Positions 23,884 through 33,526 are shown, numbered from the stretch's first letter. The stretch: DNA of 46,143 nucleotides from Chloroflexota bacterium (GCA_018648225.1 JABGRQ010000128.1:1-46143), one strand, 5' to 3'. Numbers and translations: made by a program. Notes: generated from the sequence alone by a model not told the origin.

Positions 23884-25293
23884 ATGAAATTTTCCACCTT
23901 CCCCTCCTGGCTCATCCGTCTGACGATTCTTAGCATCCTCCTGCGCTTCGGGTTGGGTATTTTTTGGCAACAAGCATTACCTGCCTGGGGCTATGGCGGC
24001 GATTCGGAAGTCGCCGGTTATATCATGGCCGATGCCTACGAGCGCGATACCACTGCCTGGGAATTGGCCCAATCCGATGAGTCGTTGGGTGATGCTTTCA
24101 CAGAGCGTTATGACGCCGTAGACCAATACGGCGGCTTGCTTTTTTTGAGCGCGGTGGTGTATCGCTATCTGGGTGGGGATGCGCATCAGCCCTTGATGAT
24201 GGTGGCGCTGGCAGCGCTGGTGTCATCGCTCTCATTGATCTTCGTGTGGGCCTTTGCTCATCGCCTGTGGGGTGAGCGCGTGGCAAAGTGGGCCGCCTGG
24301 ATGCTGGCCTTCTACCCTGAAGCCATGCTCCTCGGCAGTTCGCAGATGCGCGAGGCCTTTACCATTACCCTCGCCGCCGCGACAATGTATAGTCTGACGC
24401 GCATGCGCCAGGAACACAATTGGCGCAATAGTTTATGGGTGGTCGGCGCGCTGCTGCTCAGTATTCCGCTGTCTCCGGCATTTACGATGATGTTGACACT
24501 TAGCTTGTTGCTGCTGGCGGTGGCTTTGTGGCGCGGCCAATGGCTGCGCGATCGGCGCTTGTGGATTGCGCTGGGGGCGCTGCTGATTTTGGGCGTTGCC
24601 GGAGTAGGGTTCTTTGGCGCGCGTCTGGCAGATGCCTCGTTTGAAAATCCGTTGGCCTATATACAATACTGGATTGAACGCACAAGCCTGTGGCAGAAAA
24701 TTGCCAGCACGCAGGTTTCGGGTTGGATGACGAAACTTTTTGAAAATGTGCCTTACGAGTTTTACACTTGGGTGATTTTGGTCTATGGGGTGGTGCAGCC
24801 CTTCTTGCCCGCCGCTCTGATTGCAGGTGGCAACCCTCTGTGGCGCGGGATTGCTATCTGGCGCGCCCTCGGCTGGACTCTGCTCTTGCCGCTGCTGATT
24901 TACGCCCCATTGCGTGCTCTGCGCCAGCCCCGCCGCTGGCTGATTCTATCCCTGAGTCTGGCCTCATGGATGGTGATTCTCTCGGCATCCTTTCGTAGCG
25001 GTGGCGACCAGTGGGATAATCCCCGTTACCGGGCTGCTTTCGCCGGAATGCAGATTGTTCTGGCGGCCTGGCTGCTGGTGGAGCAGCGCCAGAACCCTGA
25101 CCCCTGGTTTCGCCGTGTGCTGGTTGGCGTTGGATTGGTGCTGGCCTGGTTCCTGCCCTGGTATCTGCACCGCTATCTCCTCCTCGAATGGGTGGTACTC
25201 GATGTTTTTAAAACCTTTGGATTGGGAATTGCCAGTGCGGTCTTATACTGGATTTGGGATTGGGCGCGCTTGCATCGTTCAGTAGTACCTTGA
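23884..25293 (+). CDS. GT39-like or Wzy-like polytopic membrane protein
   Basis: A 469-aa membrane protein with about 11 hydrophobic segments. The first extracytoplasmic loop carries GGDSEVAGYIMADAYERDTTAW, an acidic region typical of lipid-linked-sugar glycosyltransferases, followed by QYGGLLFLSAVVYRYLGGDA. Late in the protein is GGDQWDNPRYRAAFAGMQ, a motif commonly found near the catalytic face of such enzymes. It could be a glycosyltransferase or the repeat-unit polymerase, as no other Wzy-like gene is visible. The start at 23884 is chosen because the upstream in-frame stretch overlaps the previous gene; a Shine-Dalgarno is not evident. Confidence 0.65.
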   Translation: MKFSTFPSWLIRLTILSILLRFGLGIFWQQALPAWGYGGDSEVAGYIMADAYERDTTAWELAQSDESLGDAFTERYDAVDQYGGLLFLSAVVYRYLGGDAHQPLMMVALAALVSSLSLIFVWAFAHRLWGERVAKWAAWMLAFYPEAMLLGSSQMREAFTITLAAATMYSLTRMRQEHNWRNSLWVVGALLLSIPLSPAFTMMLTLSLLLLAVALWRGQWLRDRRLWIALGALLILGVAGVGFFGARLADASFENPLAYIQYWIERTSLWQKIASTQVSGWMTKLFENVPYEFYTWVILVYGVVQPFLPAALIAGGNPLWRGIAIWRALGWTLLLPLLIYAPLRALRQPRRWLILSLSLASWMVILSASFRSGGDQWDNPRYRAAFAGMQIVLAAWLLVEQRQNPDPWFRRVLVGVGLVLAWFLPWYLHRYLLLEWVVLDVFKTFGLGIASAVLYWIWDWARLHRSVVP

Positions 25294-25318
25294 CCTTGTG
25301 TCTGACGCCATCTATAAT
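25290..25318 (+). promoter_or_regulatory. promoter of the gmd operon
   Basis: TTGACC (25290-25295), 17-bp spacer and a perfect TATAAT (25313-25318). The -35 overlaps the stop codon of the preceding gene. It implies that gmd and the following membrane gene are transcribed separately from the upstream polysaccharide genes. Confidence 0.75.
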
Positions 25319-25334
25319 TCAATGGTTGAATTAT
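25314..25334. promoter_or_regulatory. candidate operator over the gmd -10 and start site
   Basis: ATAATTCAA and TTGAATTAT are perfect 9-bp inverted arms with a TGG centre. They overlap the -10 and the expected transcription start (about 25325), where a repressor would block RNA polymerase. An RNA hairpin is also possible but no T-run follows. Confidence 0.5.
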
Positions 25335-25390
25335 AAAATAACGTTACTGCTCAGGTTCGCGCCTTCGCAGAATAATCGCCTTATTCTTGA

Positions 25391-26371
<981 letters not shown>

Positions 26372-26372
26372 G

Positions 26373-28271
26373 ATGAGTCTGTCAGCGCGCTTGAAGTATT
26401 TGGCATCCAGACCCAGGCTGGCTGAAACGCTGGCAGGGTTGGAGGCCGCGCTTTTCGCGCTGCAAATTTGGGTTTATGCCCATACCCAGGCATCGATTCT
26501 TGATGAAGGTGCGTATTTGCTTAAAGGCTATTTTTTCGCCATCGGACGCTATACGCCTTATCAGGATTACGGTTTTTGGACCAACCACATGCCGTTTTCG
26601 TTTCTCATTCCGGGAATCGTGCAGCATATTTTCGGGCCGGGCTTGCGTACTGGGCGTTATTTTGCTGTCGTTTTGGGCCTGTTGATGCTGCTAGGCGTGT
26701 GGCTATTGGCGCGGCGCATTGGCGGGCGCTGGTGGGCGGCGAGTGCAGTGGGGTTATTTGCGCTCAATGTGCAGTTGATTAAAGTTTACAGTGTGATGGC
26801 TTCGCAAGGTCTGGTGGCTTGTATGCTGGTTTGGGTGCTGGCGTTGACCTTGGGCAATGAGCGCCGTTTGTGGCAATTGCTTTTGGGGACAGCGTTGGCT
26901 GTGTTGGTGGTGCTGACACGCATCAATATGGCTCCGCTGTTGCCGCTGCTAACTCTCTATATTCTGTGGGAAAACGGTTGGCAGGTTGGCCTGTGGAGTT
27001 TTGTCGTCGGGATGCTGACCTTTGTGGGTGGACACGCCTTCTTTTGGCCGGGGATTCTACACATGTGGGCCTCCTGGCTACCTGTGGGGTTGTTCCCGTT
27101 TCTCGAACCGTGGGCGCGCCCCGAAGCGATTCCCAATTGGCAGCCTGAGACGAGTTTTAGCGATCGTATTTTGAGTTTCTCCCAAGCTATGCGACTGCAC
27201 TACTTTGCTACCGCAGGCGCATTGACTGCTTTGGTTTTGTGGCCGCGCAAGGGTCAGTGGAAATCTGAATGGCGGATGCGGGCGGCGGTTTTCCTCGCGA
27301 CGTTGTTTATGATCTTGTGGGCCTTCCATGTTTGGGCTTCGTTAGGTAAAAATTACTGCGTCTATTGCCTGGATGCCTATATGTCGTTTTTTGCCATTTT
27401 GGGCGTATTGCTGGTCATTGTGGCCGCATCTTCGTGGCGCGGCGCACGGATGCGCTGGCTCCCCGCGGGGTTGATCTTTTGCCTCTCGGCAGGGATCAGC
27501 TACGGGCTGCTCCCGATATTTGGCAGCAAATTGATCTCGAATCGCTTTGTCAATCGTCTCATGCATGTGGATGTGCCGCGCATCAAATCCTTCCGCATCC
27601 AGACCGGGACGACCGAATTGTGGAGCTATTTTGCCAACAAATTTGCTTTGAGCGAAACTCAGGTTGTGGAATATGCGACTGATATTTTGCGGGCGGCTGG
27701 CTTTGTCGCAATTGGATTGCTATTTGGCTGGCTGATTTTACGTTACAGTGAAAAATTGGGGCGAATGGTTTGGAAAAATGAAGTAGTTTCTCCGGCTGCG
27801 ACAAGCATGATAGCGTTTCTGTTTGTGGGCACACTTATAACTCTGTTGGTTGGCCTGACACCCTATGATCGTGATTGCGGTGGCGATGTGATTGCTTCTT
27901 ATGAAGCGGGTGGAGCACGCCTGGCCGAAGCTGTGCCTGCGGGTGCAAAAGTTTACTGGTGGGGTGGATTATCAGCGGTGCCATTGCTCTATATCCCTGA
28001 AGCGCAGATTTACCCCGCGCAGATCAACGATGGTTATTCCTACCGCTTGTCCGGCGATGCCGATGAGTTGGAACGTTTCGGCTGGTGGAGCGAGGAACTG
28101 GCTGAAACATGGCTCCAAGAAGCCGATGTGATCCTGATTGAAGCGCGGCAATATGGCGGCTTCGCAACAAGTTTCGCGGAAAGCGAAGCCTTTGATGAAA
28201 CTTCACCTACACCGCCGATGATTCCTTGCCGTGCAAATTCTCCCATACATATTTTTGTGCGCACAGAATGA
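26373..28271 (+). CDS. large GT39-like membrane glycosyltransferase
   Basis: A 632-aa membrane protein with many hydrophobic segments. The first periplasmic loop has the motif SILDEGAYLLKGYFFAIG, then RYTPYQDYGFWTNHMPFSF, matching the acidic-plus-aromatic first loop of ArnT/PMT-type (GT39) enzymes that use polyprenol-linked sugars. A soluble C-terminal part (about 530-632) contains VPAGAKVYWWGGLSAVPLLY. The start one base after the gmd stop is chosen on spacing. The substrate is unknown; decoration of the polymer with a sugar derived from GDP-mannose is plausible only by context. Confidence 0.75.
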   Translation: MSLSARLKYLASRPRLAETLAGLEAALFALQIWVYAHTQASILDEGAYLLKGYFFAIGRYTPYQDYGFWTNHMPFSFLIPGIVQHIFGPGLRTGRYFAVVLGLLMLLGVWLLARRIGGRWWAASAVGLFALNVQLIKVYSVMASQGLVACMLVWVLALTLGNERRLWQLLLGTALAVLVVLTRINMAPLLPLLTLYILWENGWQVGLWSFVVGMLTFVGGHAFFWPGILHMWASWLPVGLFPFLEPWARPEAIPNWQPETSFSDRILSFSQAMRLHYFATAGALTALVLWPRKGQWKSEWRMRAAVFLATLFMILWAFHVWASLGKNYCVYCLDAYMSFFAILGVLLVIVAASSWRGARMRWLPAGLIFCLSAGISYGLLPIFGSKLISNRFVNRLMHVDVPRIKSFRIQTGTTELWSYFANKFALSETQVVEYATDILRAAGFVAIGLLFGWLILRYSEKLGRMVWKNEVVSPAATSMIAFLFVGTLITLLVGLTPYDRDCGGDVIASYEAGGARLAEAVPAGAKVYWWGGLSAVPLLYIPEAQIYPAQINDGYSYRLSGDADELERFGWWSEELAETWLQEADVILIEARQYGGFATSFAESEAFDETSPTPPMIPCRANSPIHIFVRTE

Positions 28272-28303
28272 GTTGCAATTTCCGAGAGACGTCGAATGGA
28301 ATG

Positions 28304-28332
28304 TTGACGATTTACCGTTCTTTTGGTATGAT
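28304..28332 (+). promoter_or_regulatory. promoter of infC-rpmI-rplT
   Basis: TTGACG (28304-28309), 17-bp spacer, TATGAT (28327-28332). The leader to the infC start is about 54 nt. Confidence 0.8.
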
Positions 28333-28392
28333 GCAGCCCGTCTTATCACAGTTTACAATTCTCGAAATGCCGAGAAGAGGAGAAAGTAAGCA

Positions 28393-28917
28393 ATAAGCGA
28401 TCCAGATTATCGTGCCAATCATAGAATTCGCTCCCGCGAAGTCCGTTTGATCGGAGCAGATGGCGAGAACCATGGTGTAGTATCCCTGAGTGAGGCCCAG
28501 CGTTTGGCTGAGGAAGCGCAACTCGATTTGGTTGAGGTGGCGCCCAATGCCACACCGCCCGTGTGCCGAATTATGGACCTGGGTAAGTTCATCTATCAGC
28601 GAAAGAAAAAAGAGCGGGATGCACGCAAGGCTCAGGCAAAGATTGAAGTCAAAGAAATTCGCTTGCGCCCCAAGACAAGTGAGCATCACTTGCAATTTAA
28701 GGTTCGCGATGCTCGCCGCTGGTTAGAAAAAGGTAATAAAGTTAAGGTGCGCATACAGTTCCGAGGCCGTGAAATTCATTACCCCGAAATTGCAATGGAA
28801 TCCTTGAAAGAAGTTGCTGAAGAGTTATCGGACGTGAGCATCGTTGAGTACCAACCTTCGCGTGAAGGACGCTCGATGCTTATGATTTTGGCTCCTGAGA
28901 AGAGCGACAAGAAATAA
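28393..28917 (+). CDS. infC: translation initiation factor IF-3, ATA start
   Basis: A 174-aa protein that dissociates 70S ribosomes and proofreads initiation. With ATA at 28393 it begins (M)SDPDYRANHRIRSREVRLIG, which restores the conserved IF-3 N-terminus. An in-frame TAA lies two codons upstream (28387), and AGGAG sits 10 nt before the ATA. The first ordinary start, TTG at 28447, would delete the N-terminal segment and has no suitable Shine-Dalgarno. A rare codon fits autoregulation as known for E. coli AUU. Other motifs are KKKERDARKAQAKIEVKEI and VKVRIQFRGREI. It heads the ribosomal operon. Confidence 0.9.
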   Translation: MSDPDYRANHRIRSREVRLIGADGENHGVVSLSEAQRLAEEAQLDLVEVAPNATPPVCRIMDLGKFIYQRKKKERDARKAQAKIEVKEIRLRPKTSEHHLQFKVRDARRWLEKGNKVKVRIQFRGREIHYPEIAMESLKEVAEELSDVSIVEYQPSREGRSMLMILAPEKSDKK

Positions 28918-28963
28918 AACGATACGCAATAATTAGCAAGAACGAAATTATTTTACAAATTAT

Positions 28964-29014
28964 CCGCGGTTAACTGCCGGGTAGCTCGAAATTACCTTGC
29001 GCCGCGGTGTTTTT
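28964..29014 (+). promoter_or_regulatory. hairpin before rpmI, candidate attenuator or L20 operator
   Basis: CCGCGG (28964-28969) can pair with CCGCGG (29002-29007), and GGTA with TACC inside; a TGTTTTTGTG run follows. Its position between infC and rpmI resembles where E. coli L20 binds its own mRNA. Pairing is weak and it is only a candidate. Confidence 0.35.
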
Positions 29015-29031
29015 GTGAGAGGAGTGTAATT

Positions 29032-29304
29032 GTGGCTAGAAAACCCAAAAAAGGGAAATACAAGCTGAAGACCCATAAAGCAACCTCAAAACGCTTCCGG
29101 GTCACTGGTTCTGGTAAACTCGTGCGCACCAAAGGTGGCAAGAGCCATTTGCGTCGGCGAAAGTCGAAACGCACCAAAGCACAATTTACCCGCATGCAGC
29201 CTGTAAAAGGCAAAAAACTTGCACAGCGCGTTCGCCGCTTGGCCCCTTATCTGAGTAAATATAAGGCTAACCCGAATGCTCGCACCGGTCAAACCAATAA
29301 ATAA
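29032..29304 (+). CDS. rpmI: ribosomal protein L35, extended at both ends
   Basis: A 90-aa protein with the L35 core (KTHKATSKRFRVTGSGKLVR, then KSHLRRRKSKRTKAQF). The family is usually about 64 aa, so this has roughly 8 extra N-terminal residues (ARKPKKGKYK region) and about 18 extra C-terminal residues. It starts with GTG at 29032, with AGGAG upstream. Middle gene of the infC-rpmI-rplT operon. Confidence 0.93.
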   Translation: MARKPKKGKYKLKTHKATSKRFRVTGSGKLVRTKGGKSHLRRRKSKRTKAQFTRMQPVKGKKLAQRVRRLAPYLSKYKANPNARTGQTNK

Positions 29305-29335
29305 TCGATAAACGCGGCTGTTGAGTGTTATAACG

Positions 29336-29355
29336 GGCAGCAAGAAAAAGCTGCC
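29336..29355 (+). promoter_or_regulatory. small hairpin between rpmI and rplT
   Basis: GGCAGC and GCTGCC pair over the loop AAGAAAAA, 29 nt before the rplT start. It is a possible RNA-binding site for autogenous control; no T-run follows, so it is not a terminator. Confidence 0.35.
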
Positions 29356-29384
29356 GACGCTCTGGAGTACGCAGGAGAATTAAC

Positions 29385-29738
29385 ATGGCTCGTGTAAAAA
29401 CTGGATATACCCGTCGAAGACGACATAAAAAAGTCATCAAACAGACCAAAGGCCAATTTGGGACTCGCAGCCGCCTTTTCCGGCGCGCTAATGAAGCCCG
29501 GCTAAAAAGCCTTTGGTATTCTTACCGCGACCGCCGCAATCGCAAACGCGATCTACGCCGTCTGTGGATTGCGCGTATTAACGCCGCTTCGCGCCTGAAT
29601 GGCCTTTCGTACAGCCGTCTGATCCACGGTATGAAAAAAGCCAATATCACCATCAACCGTAAAATGTTGGCCGACCTCGCTGTGCGCGACCCCCAGGCTT
29701 TTGCCGCGGTTATCGAGCAGGTCAAAGCCGCACTATAG
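29385..29738 (+). CDS. rplT: ribosomal protein L20
   Basis: A 117-aa 23S-binding protein and early assembly factor of the large subunit. It opens [20 protein letters not shown], with [20 protein letters not shown] in the middle and [14 protein letters not shown] after it, all standard for L20. The ATG has AGGAG 7-8 nt upstream. It is the last gene before a strong terminator. Confidence 0.96.
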   Translation: MARVKTGYTRRRRHKKVIKQTKGQFGTRSRLFRRANEARLKSLWYSYRDRRNRKRDLRRLWIARINAASRLNGLSYSRLIHGMKKANITINRKMLADLAVRDPQAFAAVIEQVKAAL

Positions 29739-29758
29739 TCCCCCTTCACAGATATTTT

Positions 29759-29796
29759 GAACCCCGGTGTCTCCTTGAGCGCCGGGGTTCTTGTAT
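29759..29796 (+). terminator. intrinsic terminator after rplT
   Basis: GAACCCCGG (29759-29767) and CCGGGGTTC (29782-29790) form a 9-bp stem, followed by TTGTATT. The tail doubles as the -35 (TTGTAT) of the next promoter. Confidence 0.85.
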
Positions 29797-29819
29797 TAAC
29801 CGTTTCGGGATGCTACAAT
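29791..29819 (+). promoter_or_regulatory. promoter of the SpoU methyltransferase gene
   Basis: TTGTAT (29791-29796), 17-bp spacer, TACAAT (29814-29819) preceded by TGC (extended -10). The ATG is 7 nt after the -10, predicting a leaderless mRNA. Confidence 0.7.
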
Positions 29820-29826
29820 CTCCTCC

Positions 29827-30600
29827 ATGCTCACTTCAACCACGAATCCCAAAATCAAACAAATTCGAGCCTTACAAGCGCGGGCGCGCAGTCGCCGCGA
29901 AGCGGGCGCCTTCGTTATTGAAGGTGTGCGCCTCGTGGAAGAGGCAATTGCAGCAGAGTGGCAGACCCAATACGTACTCTATACTCCCGGATTAGATGAG
30001 CGCGGTGATGACATTATTACCACCTATCAGCAGCGCGGCGTGGAAATAATTCCGGTTAGCCCTGGAGTTATGCAGCACGCCAGCGATACACAGACTCCCC
30101 AGGGAATTTTGGCCGTTTTGTCGCTGAAATCTCTGCCTGCCCCTATCGATGCTGATTTTATTTTGATTCTGGATGGTGTGCGCGACCCTGGCAATATGGG
30201 AACCTTGCTGCGCACGGCGCTGGCAGCCGGAACCGATGCCGTGTGGCTGCACCCAGGGGTTGTGGACGCCTACTCGCCAAAAGTAGTACGCGCGGCAATG
30301 GGTGCACATTTTCGTCTGCCAATCGAAACCGTGTCCTGGGAAGATGTCCAAAAACGCGCTGCTTCGTTAGACCTCACCTTGTTTCTAGCCGACTCCGCGG
30401 AGGGACAGCCCTACACTGGGGCCGCGTTTGAGCGTCCACTGGGGCTGATTTTGGGAGGCGAGGCGCACGGGGCCAGCGATCAGGCCTGGGCGGTGAACCC
30501 GCAGCCGGTACACATCCCCATGCCGGGCCGCGTCGAGTCGCTCAATGCCGCCATCGCCGGAGCGATCCTGCTCTTCGAAGTTGCCCGTCAACGCGCTTGA
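29827..30600 (+). CDS. SpoU/TrmH-family RNA 2'-O-ribose methyltransferase
   Basis: A 257-aa SPOUT methyltransferase. Residues 1-100 form the RNA-binding substrate domain (TNPKIKQIRALQARARSRRE is the standard start of the RlmB/TsnR group), followed by motif 1 DGVRDPGNMGTLLRT (116-130), motif 2 LILGGEAHG (207-215) and motif 3 PMPGRVESLNAAIA (231-244), the knotted SAM site. The target is likely 23S rRNA or tRNA; RlmB versus TsnR-like subgroups cannot be told apart. No Shine-Dalgarno; a promoter abuts the start codon. It sits 15 nt before the DUF711 gene. Confidence 0.88.
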   Translation: MLTSTTNPKIKQIRALQARARSRREAGAFVIEGVRLVEEAIAAEWQTQYVLYTPGLDERGDDIITTYQQRGVEIIPVSPGVMQHASDTQTPQGILAVLSLKSLPAPIDADFILILDGVRDPGNMGTLLRTALAAGTDAVWLHPGVVDAYSPKVVRAAMGAHFRLPIETVSWEDVQKRAASLDLTLFLADSAEGQPYTGAAFERPLGLILGGEAHGASDQAWAVNPQPVHIPMPGRVESLNAAIAGAILLFEVARQRA

Positions 30601-30615
30601 CGAATCCCAGTCAAA

Positions 30616-31851
30616 ATGAAAATCCGCTCGATTACATTTTTTTGCAATCCCCACTGGCCGCTGGATGATAATTCAATAACTCAGGCAGGAAATTTTGTTG
30701 GCGCCGCGCGGCAGGCTTTCGCCAATGCCGGCTACGAAGTGCAAACCGCACGTCTGGCAACGGTACCCTTTCCCGAATTGGTGCCCTCACTGGTTGTGGA
30801 TAAAGTGGTTGAATTTGCACAGCAATTGGAGCGCGCCGCCGTGCTCCTGGGTTTTGACTATATCGCCATTGGCCCGGCGCAGCCTGATGATTTGCGTGCC
30901 TACGCCCTGATCCCTGAAGTGTTGGCAGCCACCGAGAATATTTTCGCGTCGGCGTTGATGAGTTCGCCGCAAGTTGGCGTTTCGCTGCCTGCTGTGCGCG
31001 CCTGCGCCGAGATTATCGAGCGCCTGGCTCCCCAAGACCCCAACGGATTTGCGAATTTGTACTTTGCCGCTCTGGCAAATGTGCCGCCCGGCGCGCCCTT
31101 CTTCCCGGCGGCCTATCATGTCGGTGACGCGCCTGCCTTCGCTCTGGCCCTCGAATCTGCCGATCTGGCTGTCGAAGCTTTCTCCCAGGCTGCCAATCTC
31201 GCCGATGCCCGCCAAAACCTGATCTCTGCTATTGAAATCCACGCTCAAAACCTCACACAAGTTGCTAAAAATCTGGCAATTTTCCAACCTGCCAACATTC
31301 CAACGCCAGTATTTGGCGGCATTGATTTTTCCCTTGCCCCTTACCCCGAAGAAGCCCTCTCCTTGGGGACAGCCTTCGAGCGTCTGGGGGTCCCGGCGGT
31401 AGGGTTGCATGGTTCACTGGCCGCCGCAGCGATTATTGCCGATACCATCGACAAAGCGAAGTTCGCGCGCGCCGGGTTCAGCGGCCTGATGCTGCCCGTG
31501 CTGGAAGACTTTACCCTGGCGGCCCGCGCCGAACAGGGCGTGCTGACGCTGAAAGATATGCTGCTTTACTCGGCAGTTTGCGGCACCGGCCTGGATACGA
31601 TCCCTTTGCCCGGCGACACCACAGCCGCTCAACTTGCCCCGGTGCTGCTCGATTTGGCGGCACTGGCCCAACGCCTGAACAAACCCCTCACCGCCCGCCT
31701 GATGCCCATTCCGGGGAAACACGCTGGCGATGTCACTAGTTTCGATTTTCCTTTCTTTGCCAATAGTCGCGTTATGGCGCTGGATGCTGCGCCGTTAGAA
31801 AGCCATTTAGCGGGGGACGATGCTTTTTTTCTGAACGCAAGGAAAGCATAA
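30616..31851 (+). CDS. DUF711 family protein
   Basis: A 411-aa cytoplasmic protein matching DUF711 (related to the PFL/glycyl-radical-like superfamily of uncharacterised enzymes). It starts MKIRSITFFCNPHWPLDD, with GGIDFSLAPYPEEALSLGTA in the middle and PLPGDTTAAQLAPVLLDLAAL and PIPGKHAGDVTSFDFPFF towards the end. The biochemical role is not known to me. It probably shares a transcript with the methyltransferase gene 15 nt upstream. Confidence 0.8.
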   Translation: MKIRSITFFCNPHWPLDDNSITQAGNFVGAARQAFANAGYEVQTARLATVPFPELVPSLVVDKVVEFAQQLERAAVLLGFDYIAIGPAQPDDLRAYALIPEVLAATENIFASALMSSPQVGVSLPAVRACAEIIERLAPQDPNGFANLYFAALANVPPGAPFFPAAYHVGDAPAFALALESADLAVEAFSQAANLADARQNLISAIEIHAQNLTQVAKNLAIFQPANIPTPVFGGIDFSLAPYPEEALSLGTAFERLGVPAVGLHGSLAAAAIIADTIDKAKFARAGFSGLMLPVLEDFTLAARAEQGVLTLKDMLLYSAVCGTGLDTIPLPGDTTAAQLAPVLLDLAALAQRLNKPLTARLMPIPGKHAGDVTSFDFPFFANSRVMALDAAPLESHLAGDDAFFLNARKA

Positions 31852-31927
31852 CTACGTAAGACCAGTTGGGGGCTTGTCGCTAAACGAATAGCTTTGTGTT
31901 GGTGAGCGCCTTGTTGAAAGCATCATC

Positions 31928-31960
31928 CGTCACCCTGAGGCGCAGCCGAGTGTGGCTCTT
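31928..31960. repeat. dispersed repeat, variant copy
   Basis: CACCCTGAGGCGCAGCCGAG is a diverged copy of the motif at 9124-9151, in the 169-bp gap before the MFS gene. The rest of the gap shows a GAGGAG Shine-Dalgarno and nothing else I can identify. Confidence 0.45.
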
Positions 31961-32020
31961 TGGGAATATCCCGTCAGTTCCTTAATGAACCCATAGTGTC
32001 TTGTTATTGAGGAGTTTGTA

Positions 32021-33448
32021 ATGAATCGCCCTATCCGTTGGCACGACTACATCACCATCAATATTTATTGGCTCGGCATTATGGCTGTATCCCAGGCCAA
32101 CGGTCTGATCCAGCCTTTGCTGGTGCAGCGCTTTATCAGCCAGGAGCAGCAGGGAACCTACTATGGCAATATGCGCCTTTATTCCCTGATGACAGCCTTA
32201 TTGGTGCAGGCTCTCGCCGGAATGCTCTCGGATCGCAATATGTCCAAATGGGGTCGGCGGCGACCCTATATTCTCGCTGGCGCATTGCTCAACGTGATTT
32301 TCCTCTTTGCTATGAGTGCCTCGCCAGGCTATTGGTTCCTGTTTACAGCAGTGGTGCTGGTGCAACTCGCTTCCAATCTCTCGCATGGCGCGCAACAGGG
32401 CCTTATCCCCGATCTGGTTCCCGAAGACCGTCGCGGCCGCTTTTCCGGGATCAAAGCCGTGCTGGAATTGCTGCCCGTGATTATCATTGCACTGACGATT
32501 GGCCCCATGATTGCCGTTGGCAATATGCTCGGCGGTATCGCAGTTGTGGTTCTAATTTTATTGCTCACCGCGGGCATCACCATGTTTGTGCGTGAACAAC
32601 CTTTGGCAGAAAAACCGGCACAGCTAGAGTGGAAATCCTTTGGACGGTTAGCTGCCATGACCCTGTTGTTTCTGGTCATAATCTTGTTGTCGGGTGAAAC
32701 TGTGCAGTATATTGGTAAACTGTTTGATCCCGCCGCCGCGCTTTCCACGCAAGTGTTTGTGATGGGGCTGGTTGGCCTGGTCGGGATGTTGATTGCGGTT
32801 TTTTTTGGCGTATACGGGAGCATCCAGGTCAGCATTGGGCGGCAAGCGGCGAGTACAAATCCGGCATTTACCTGGTGGGTTATTAATCGACTGGCGTTTT
32901 TGGTGGGCGCCAATAATCTGGCTGCATTTGCGGTTTATTTTCTTCAGGGACGCTTGGGTCTCGAGGGGGATGCTGCTGCCGGACCGGCCTCCACACTTAA
33001 ACTGGTGGTGGGGGTGCTGATATTGGTTTTCGCGCTCCCCAGCGGCTGGCTGGCCGATAAGGTCGGCAGAAAAAGATTGGTGGCCCTCAGTGGGATTCTG
33101 GCAACCGCAGGTACAGTGATTTTGCTGCTTTCCCCGACGCTGAACGTCATTATGATCGGTGGCAGCATTGTTGGCGCGGGCATTGGGATGTTCTTTGCAA
33201 CGAGTTGGGCATTGGGAACCGACATCGTCCCCAAGAGAGCTGCTGGCAAATTCCTGGGTATCTCCAATCTGGCCGGTGCGGGCGCAGGCGCAGTTGGCGC
33301 CTATATCGGCGGCCCCATCGCCGATTATTTCACCATCCATTTCCCCCAACTGCCAGGGCTTGGCTATATGGTGATTTTTGGAATCTACGCGGCTTTATTC
33401 TTGATTTCTACTATTGTGCTTATCAAAGTGCCTGAGCCGCGCATCTAG
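32021..33448 (+). CDS. MFS transporter (SLC45/GPH-like)
   Basis: A 475-aa 12-helix transporter. The loop SDRNMSKWGRRRPYILAG after helix 2 is the signature of MFS carriers, and this form with WGRRRPYI is characteristic of the SLC45/sucrose-like and GPH-type groups. LAGMLSDRN and ADKVGRKRLVALSG (the second-half version of the loop) complete the pattern. The substrate cannot be predicted. GAGGAG lies 7 nt before the ATG. It is separated from the PadR operon by about 100 nt. Confidence 0.85.
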   Translation: MNRPIRWHDYITINIYWLGIMAVSQANGLIQPLLVQRFISQEQQGTYYGNMRLYSLMTALLVQALAGMLSDRNMSKWGRRRPYILAGALLNVIFLFAMSASPGYWFLFTAVVLVQLASNLSHGAQQGLIPDLVPEDRRGRFSGIKAVLELLPVIIIALTIGPMIAVGNMLGGIAVVVLILLLTAGITMFVREQPLAEKPAQLEWKSFGRLAAMTLLFLVIILLSGETVQYIGKLFDPAAALSTQVFVMGLVGLVGMLIAVFFGVYGSIQVSIGRQAASTNPAFTWWVINRLAFLVGANNLAAFAVYFLQGRLGLEGDAAAGPASTLKLVVGVLILVFALPSGWLADKVGRKRLVALSGILATAGTVILLLSPTLNVIMIGGSIVGAGIGMFFATSWALGTDIVPKRAAGKFLGISNLAGAGAGAVGAYIGGPIADYFTIHFPQLPGLGYMVIFGIYAALFLISTIVLIKVPEPRI

Positions 33449-33497
33449 CGAACTTGTCTGCCGCGCAGCCAAATATTCGTTGATTGGGGTCTGGTAC

Positions 33498-33526
33498 TTG
33501 ACAATTTTCACCCATACTTATATACT
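33498..33526 (+). promoter_or_regulatory. promoter of the padR-ABC operon
   Basis: A consensus TTGACA (33498-33503), 17-bp spacer and TATACT (33521-33526). The -10 lies within the palindrome, as expected for autorepression. The leader is about 20 nt and lacks a clear Shine-Dalgarno. Confidence 0.85.

Noticed and set aside
29032-29304. L35 as a fusion of two proteins
   Set aside because: The core is a single L35; the extra ends are short basic tails rather than a second domain.
32329-32913. 194-aa open frame antisense to the MFS transporter
   Set aside because: Shadow of a strongly supported membrane-protein gene; Thr/Ile-rich sequence is the reverse of hydrophobic codons.
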